Part shown: in pieces, positions 61,441-64,000 of the stretch | Layout: each line of letters opens with the position of its first letter | How positions within the stretch are numbered: the first letter of the stretch is position 1 | Assembly: GCA_035647615.1 (NCBI GenBank) | Contig: DASRND010000003.1 | Span: forward strand, 129,135 to 193,134 | From: Bacteroidales bacterium | Lineage (GTDB): Bacteria; Bacteroidota; Bacteroidia; Bacteroidales; 4484-276 | Length of the DNA: 64,000 nucleotides | Reading direction: 5' to 3' | The notes under the pieces: generated by a model | What the model saw: only the letters and a program-made list of their open reading frames with translations | The model's database searches: none | Told to the model about the DNA's origin: nothing | Position numbers and translations under genes: made by a program

Positions 61441-61461
61441 TATCGAATAATGCCTGCCCTG
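61441..61461. repeat. second copy of the 21-bp dispersed repeat
   Basis: Identical to 53709-53729, followed by GAGCCCGTTGAAGGG. It lies in the gap between ovoA and the proline dehydrogenase gene. Confidence 0.55.
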
Positions 61462-61550
61462 AGCCCGTTGAAGGGAAAGGAAGAAAGCTGGCGCTTGCCA
61501 ACCTTCAGAACTGGAGCTTCGTCTGCGCGAGGCTGTTACATTTTATCAGT

Positions 61551-61579
61551 TTTGCCAATGGCATGATTGGTTACTTTTG
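61551..61579 (+). promoter_or_regulatory. promoter of the proline dehydrogenase gene
   Basis: TTTG at 61551-61554 and TACTTTTG at 61572-61579 with 17 bases between, slightly shorter than the usual 19-21. The start codon at 61594 is 14 bases after the -7 box. Confidence 0.45.
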
Positions 61580-61593
61580 CAAAAAACTTTATA

Positions 61594-62760
61594 ATGATCA
61601 CATTAGACAACACCGAAATTGCTTTTAAAAGCAAAACCAACAACGACCTGCGACGCTCGTACTTATTATTTAAAACATTATCACACAACAGCCTCGTGCG
61701 CATTGGCGGCTCGCTTACGCAAACGGCCATCCGGATGCACATCCCCATCAACTGGATTGTGAAACCAACCATCTACAAGCAGTTTGTGGGCGGCGAAACC
61801 ATTGCCAAATGCGCCGACTCAGTGCACGAATTGGCAAAATACAACGTAAAAGCCATCCTTGACTTTTCTGTAGAAGGCCGCGAAGCTCCCGAAGACATTC
61901 AGGCAGCGCTCGACGAAACGCTTCACTCGATAGCCAACGCCGGCAAAGAGCCAAACATTCCGTTTGCCGTTTTTAAGCCCACCGCTTTTACCACTTCCAA
62001 TGTGCTTACAAAAGTGAGCGCCGGACAAAAGCTTACACCCGAAGAAACCATCGAAGCCGACAATTTCCGCCAGCGTATCGACCGGCTTTGTAAAGCTGCC
62101 CACGATCAGAATATTCCCATTCTCATCGATGCCGAAGACTCGTGGTATCAGAATTTTATTGATGAAGTGGTGGAAAAGATGATGGAAAAATATAATGGCA
62201 AACGCGCCATCGTGTTCAACACTTTCCAGATGTATCGGCACGATCGGTTGGAGTTTTTAAAAAAATCATGGCAAAAAGCTGTGGATGGAAACTACTTTCT
62301 GGGTGCTAAATTTGTGCGTGGTGCCTACATGGAAAAAGAGCGCGAACGTGCTTTGGAGATGAATTACCTTTCGCCCATCCAACCCGACAAAGAAAGCACC
62401 GACCGCGACTACAACCTGGCGCTGAAGTTTTGTATGGAGCACATCGACAGGATCACCATCTTCAACGGAACCCACAACGAACAGAGCGCGAATTATCTTG
62501 CCGAGCTGATGACGGAAAAAGGTTTGAAAAAAGATGACCCGCGGGTTTGGTTTTCGCAGCTTTACGGCATGAGCGACCACATCAGTTTTAATCTGGCACA
62601 TGCCGGATACAATGTTGCTAAATATCTGCCTTATGGCCCCGTGAAGCATGTGGTTCCTTACCTGGTACGGCGCGCCGAAGAGAATACTTCCGTAAAAGGA
62701 CAGACCGGTCGTGAGCTAAGTTTGATTTCACGCGAGATGAGCCGAAGGAAGAAAGGATGA
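61594..62760 (+). CDS. proline dehydrogenase
   Basis: I use ATG 61594 (MITLDNTEIAFKSKT), because the upstream in-frame TTG at 61567 lies before the -7 box. The 388-residue protein has the TIM-barrel core of FAD-dependent proline dehydrogenase: TIAKCADSVHELAKYNVKAI, DAEDSWYQNFID, FNTFQMYRHDRLEFL, KFVRGAYMEKER and the FAD-proximal RRAEENTSVKGQTGREL. It oxidises proline to pyrroline-5-carboxylate. The PutA-type fused dehydrogenase is absent here, so the second step must be elsewhere. No operon partner is visible. Confidence 0.93.
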   Translation: MITLDNTEIAFKSKTNNDLRRSYLLFKTLSHNSLVRIGGSLTQTAIRMHIPINWIVKPTIYKQFVGGETIAKCADSVHELAKYNVKAILDFSVEGREAPEDIQAALDETLHSIANAGKEPNIPFAVFKPTAFTTSNVLTKVSAGQKLTPEETIEADNFRQRIDRLCKAAHDQNIPILIDAEDSWYQNFIDEVVEKMMEKYNGKRAIVFNTFQMYRHDRLEFLKKSWQKAVDGNYFLGAKFVRGAYMEKERERALEMNYLSPIQPDKESTDRDYNLALKFCMEHIDRITIFNGTHNEQSANYLAELMTEKGLKKDDPRVWFSQLYGMSDHISFNLAHAGYNVAKYLPYGPVKHVVPYLVRRAEENTSVKGQTGRELSLISREMSRRKKG

Positions 62761-62829
62761 TAGGGGCAGGGTGAATGGTTAATCGTTATCCGTTGATGGT
62801 TATTGTAAATTAGTATTCATCTTTTTCGT

Positions 62830-63414
62830 TTATTCATTTCCACAGTGTAAATTGTAATATCGGCAAATCTGATCATCCCATTTTAACTCCTTGTCTTTTT
62901 CCTTTAATTTTTGAACGAGTTCTGGGCAATCAGATAGAAAACGCATAATTTTCTTCTTAATGCCGAATTGGTCTAAAAACAACATTTCGTTATCGGGCTT
63001 TATCATTATGTTTTTTACATCTGCTTGTATGGAAGGCAGCATTAACCTAATACCATAATAAGTAACAAGTTTCAGTGGACCGTCCACTTTTAGTTCTGCA
63101 AAAAACCGAAGTCCGCTAAGGTTTGGTGGGCTTGGCAATTTGGGTGTATTCAATATCGAGATAAAATGGTATGGCTTCTCGTTTAGGTAAAAGTAAACCT
63201 CCCTTGCATGTTTTGGAGATAATTTACAAACTTTATGCAGCGAATCGTAATATTTCATTTGCCAGGTAAGATCATAAAACACGATTTTAGACATTACCTT
63301 GAAATCAACGTAAACTGTATCATTGTCAAAACTTACAAAATACTCTTCTTTTTGACCAAAAGTGGTGTTGGTCATTAGGATTACAAGGGAAATGTAAGCA
63401 ACAAATTTCTTCAT
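62830..63414 (-). CDS. small exported hypothetical protein
   Basis: About 194 residues from ATG 63414 (an in-frame TTG at 63429 is less likely). A signal peptide (MKKFVAYISLVILMTNTTFG) suggests export. The rest is a mixed alpha/beta protein with VYVDFKVMSKIVFYDLTWQM near the front, KPYHFISILNTPKL in the middle and CPELVQKLKEKDKELKW, then CRYYNLHCG at the end. I do not recognise a family. It lies between proline dehydrogenase and leuS on the opposite strand. Confidence 0.6.
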   Translation of the reverse strand: MKKFVAYISLVILMTNTTFGQKEEYFVSFDNDTVYVDFKVMSKIVFYDLTWQMKYYDSLHKVCKLSPKHAREVYFYLNEKPYHFISILNTPKLPSPPNLSGLRFFAELKVDGPLKLVTYYGIRLMLPSIQADVKNIMIKPDNEMLFLDQFGIKKKIMRFLSDCPELVQKLKEKDKELKWDDQICRYYNLHCGNE

Positions 63415-63546
63415 GCTTTTTTTTAACAAAGATAGAAAAGTTCTTATTAGGTTCCTAAAGGCATTTCTTTATCTCTCATATTCCAAAATTATGATTCTCA
63501 CCATTGGTTCATTCATCTTCATCCAATCTTACTGGTATTCTTTATC

Positions 63547-63554
63547 TACTTTTG
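63547..63554 (+). promoter_or_regulatory. -7 promoter element of leuS
   Basis: TACTTTTG lies 34 bases before the leuS ATG at 63589. The -33 element is not clear. Confidence 0.4.
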
Positions 63555-63588
63555 TGGCCAATTATAGATGTTTAAAAAAAGAAAGATC

Positions 63589-64000
63589 ATGGATTATAAC
63601 TTTCAGGAAATAGAGAAGAAGTGGCAGAAATACTGGAGTGAAAACAAAATTTACAAAGCTTCCAACGAGAGCAGCAAGCCCAAGTTTTACATTCTCGATA
63701 TGTTTCCATACCCGTCGGGTGCCGGTTTGCACGTGGGGCATCCACTCGGATATATTGCCAGCGACATCTACGCCCGCTACAAGATGGCCGGCGGCTTTAA
63801 TGTGCTGCATCCGATGGGATACGATGCCTACGGCCTGCCTGCCGAGCAATACGCCATCCAAACAGGAACGCATCCGGAAGTTACCACCCTGAAAAATATA
63901 GAACGCTACCGTGAACAGCTCGACAAGATTGGCTTTGCCTACGACTGGGATCGCGAAGTGAAGACCTGCGACCCTAAATATTACAAATGGACGCAGTGGA
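63589..64000 (+). CDS. leuS: leucyl-tRNA synthetase, N-terminal part (partial)
   Basis: The gene starts at ATG 63589 ([16 protein letters not shown]) and runs out of the window. A second in-frame ATG at 63568 is less likely. The HIGH-type motif is in [17 protein letters not shown] (His-Val-Gly-His), typical for LeuRS. The enzyme charges tRNA-Leu and edits mischarged products. The -7 element at 63547 sits 34 bases upstream. The editing and anticodon domains lie outside the window. Confidence 0.95.
   Translation, partial: MDYNFQEIEKKWQKYWSENKIYKASNESSKPKFYILDMFPYPSGAGLHVGHPLGYIASDIYARYKMAGGFNVLHPMGYDAYGLPAEQYAIQTGTHPEVTTLKNIERYREQLDKIGFAYDWDREVKTCDPKYYKWTQW

Overview
The window looks like a piece of a Bacteroidota chromosome, most likely from the Bacteroidales or a near relative. 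Evidence for this: several secreted proteins end in type IX secretion (T9SS) sorting domains; promoters carry the Bacteroidota -7 motif TAnnTTTG; there is a DUF4175 giant protein; purH lies next to mreBCD; and ribosome-binding sites are weak or absent. Coding density is high and there are no rRNA or tRNA genes, no phage and no CRISPR array. Most genes are housekeeping genes. The less ordinary material is in the secreted proteins, the selenium operon and the repeat-filled gaps.

Left part (1-16.5 kb): the 3' end of a methylmalonyl-CoA mutase; a secreted multi-module protein; a GH3-like protein; a LysE exporter convergent with recJ; a MacB-like ABC permease; purH; the shape operon mreB-mreC-mreD; a TlpA-like lipoprotein; a multi-hairpin repeat; and a secreted PQQ-propeller protein with a T9SS tail. 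Middle part (16.8-34.5 kb): guanine deaminase and RNase R; a gap with a long inverted repeat and a strongly structured RNA-like element; an HD hydrolase; a tightly packed minus-strand run (phospholipase D-like protein, DUF6873-like protein, Elp3-like radical SAM protein, cysteine-rich CWC protein, folB, gltX); then a plus-strand run of DUF4175, ybeY, mnmG and a methyltransferase. Two perfect parS-type 16-mers flank mnmG, which suggests a position in the origin half of the chromosome.

Right part (34.6-64 kb): a 1231-residue NtrY-like histidine kinase; a biotin-dependent acyl-CoA carboxylase operon (carboxylase, biotin carrier, carboxyltransferase) that together with the mutase at the left edge fits propionyl-/methylmalonyl-CoA metabolism; nadA; a 620-bp AT-rich divergent gap; rpiB and a LutB-like protein; a SulP transporter; a second secreted protein that shares a C-terminal two-repeat module with the protein at the left end; a formimidoylglutamase-like enzyme; a selenium operon in which a selenocysteine-lyase-like PLP enzyme is fused to SelD and overlaps mnmH (tRNA 2-selenouridine synthase); a 1.1-kb gap full of degenerate repeats and a MITE-like element; a BspA-type leucine-rich-repeat protein; a TPR/HTH regulator; an IS200/IS605-like (RAYT) transposase with adjacent palindromes; ovoA (ovothiol synthesis); proline dehydrogenase; a small exported protein; and the 5' end of leuS.

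The strongest candidates for a second look are the parS pair around mnmG, the selenocysteine-lyase/SelD fusion with mnmH, the unnamed GW...WP...GKAY repeat module shared by two secreted proteins, and the structured element at about 20.92-21.06 kb.
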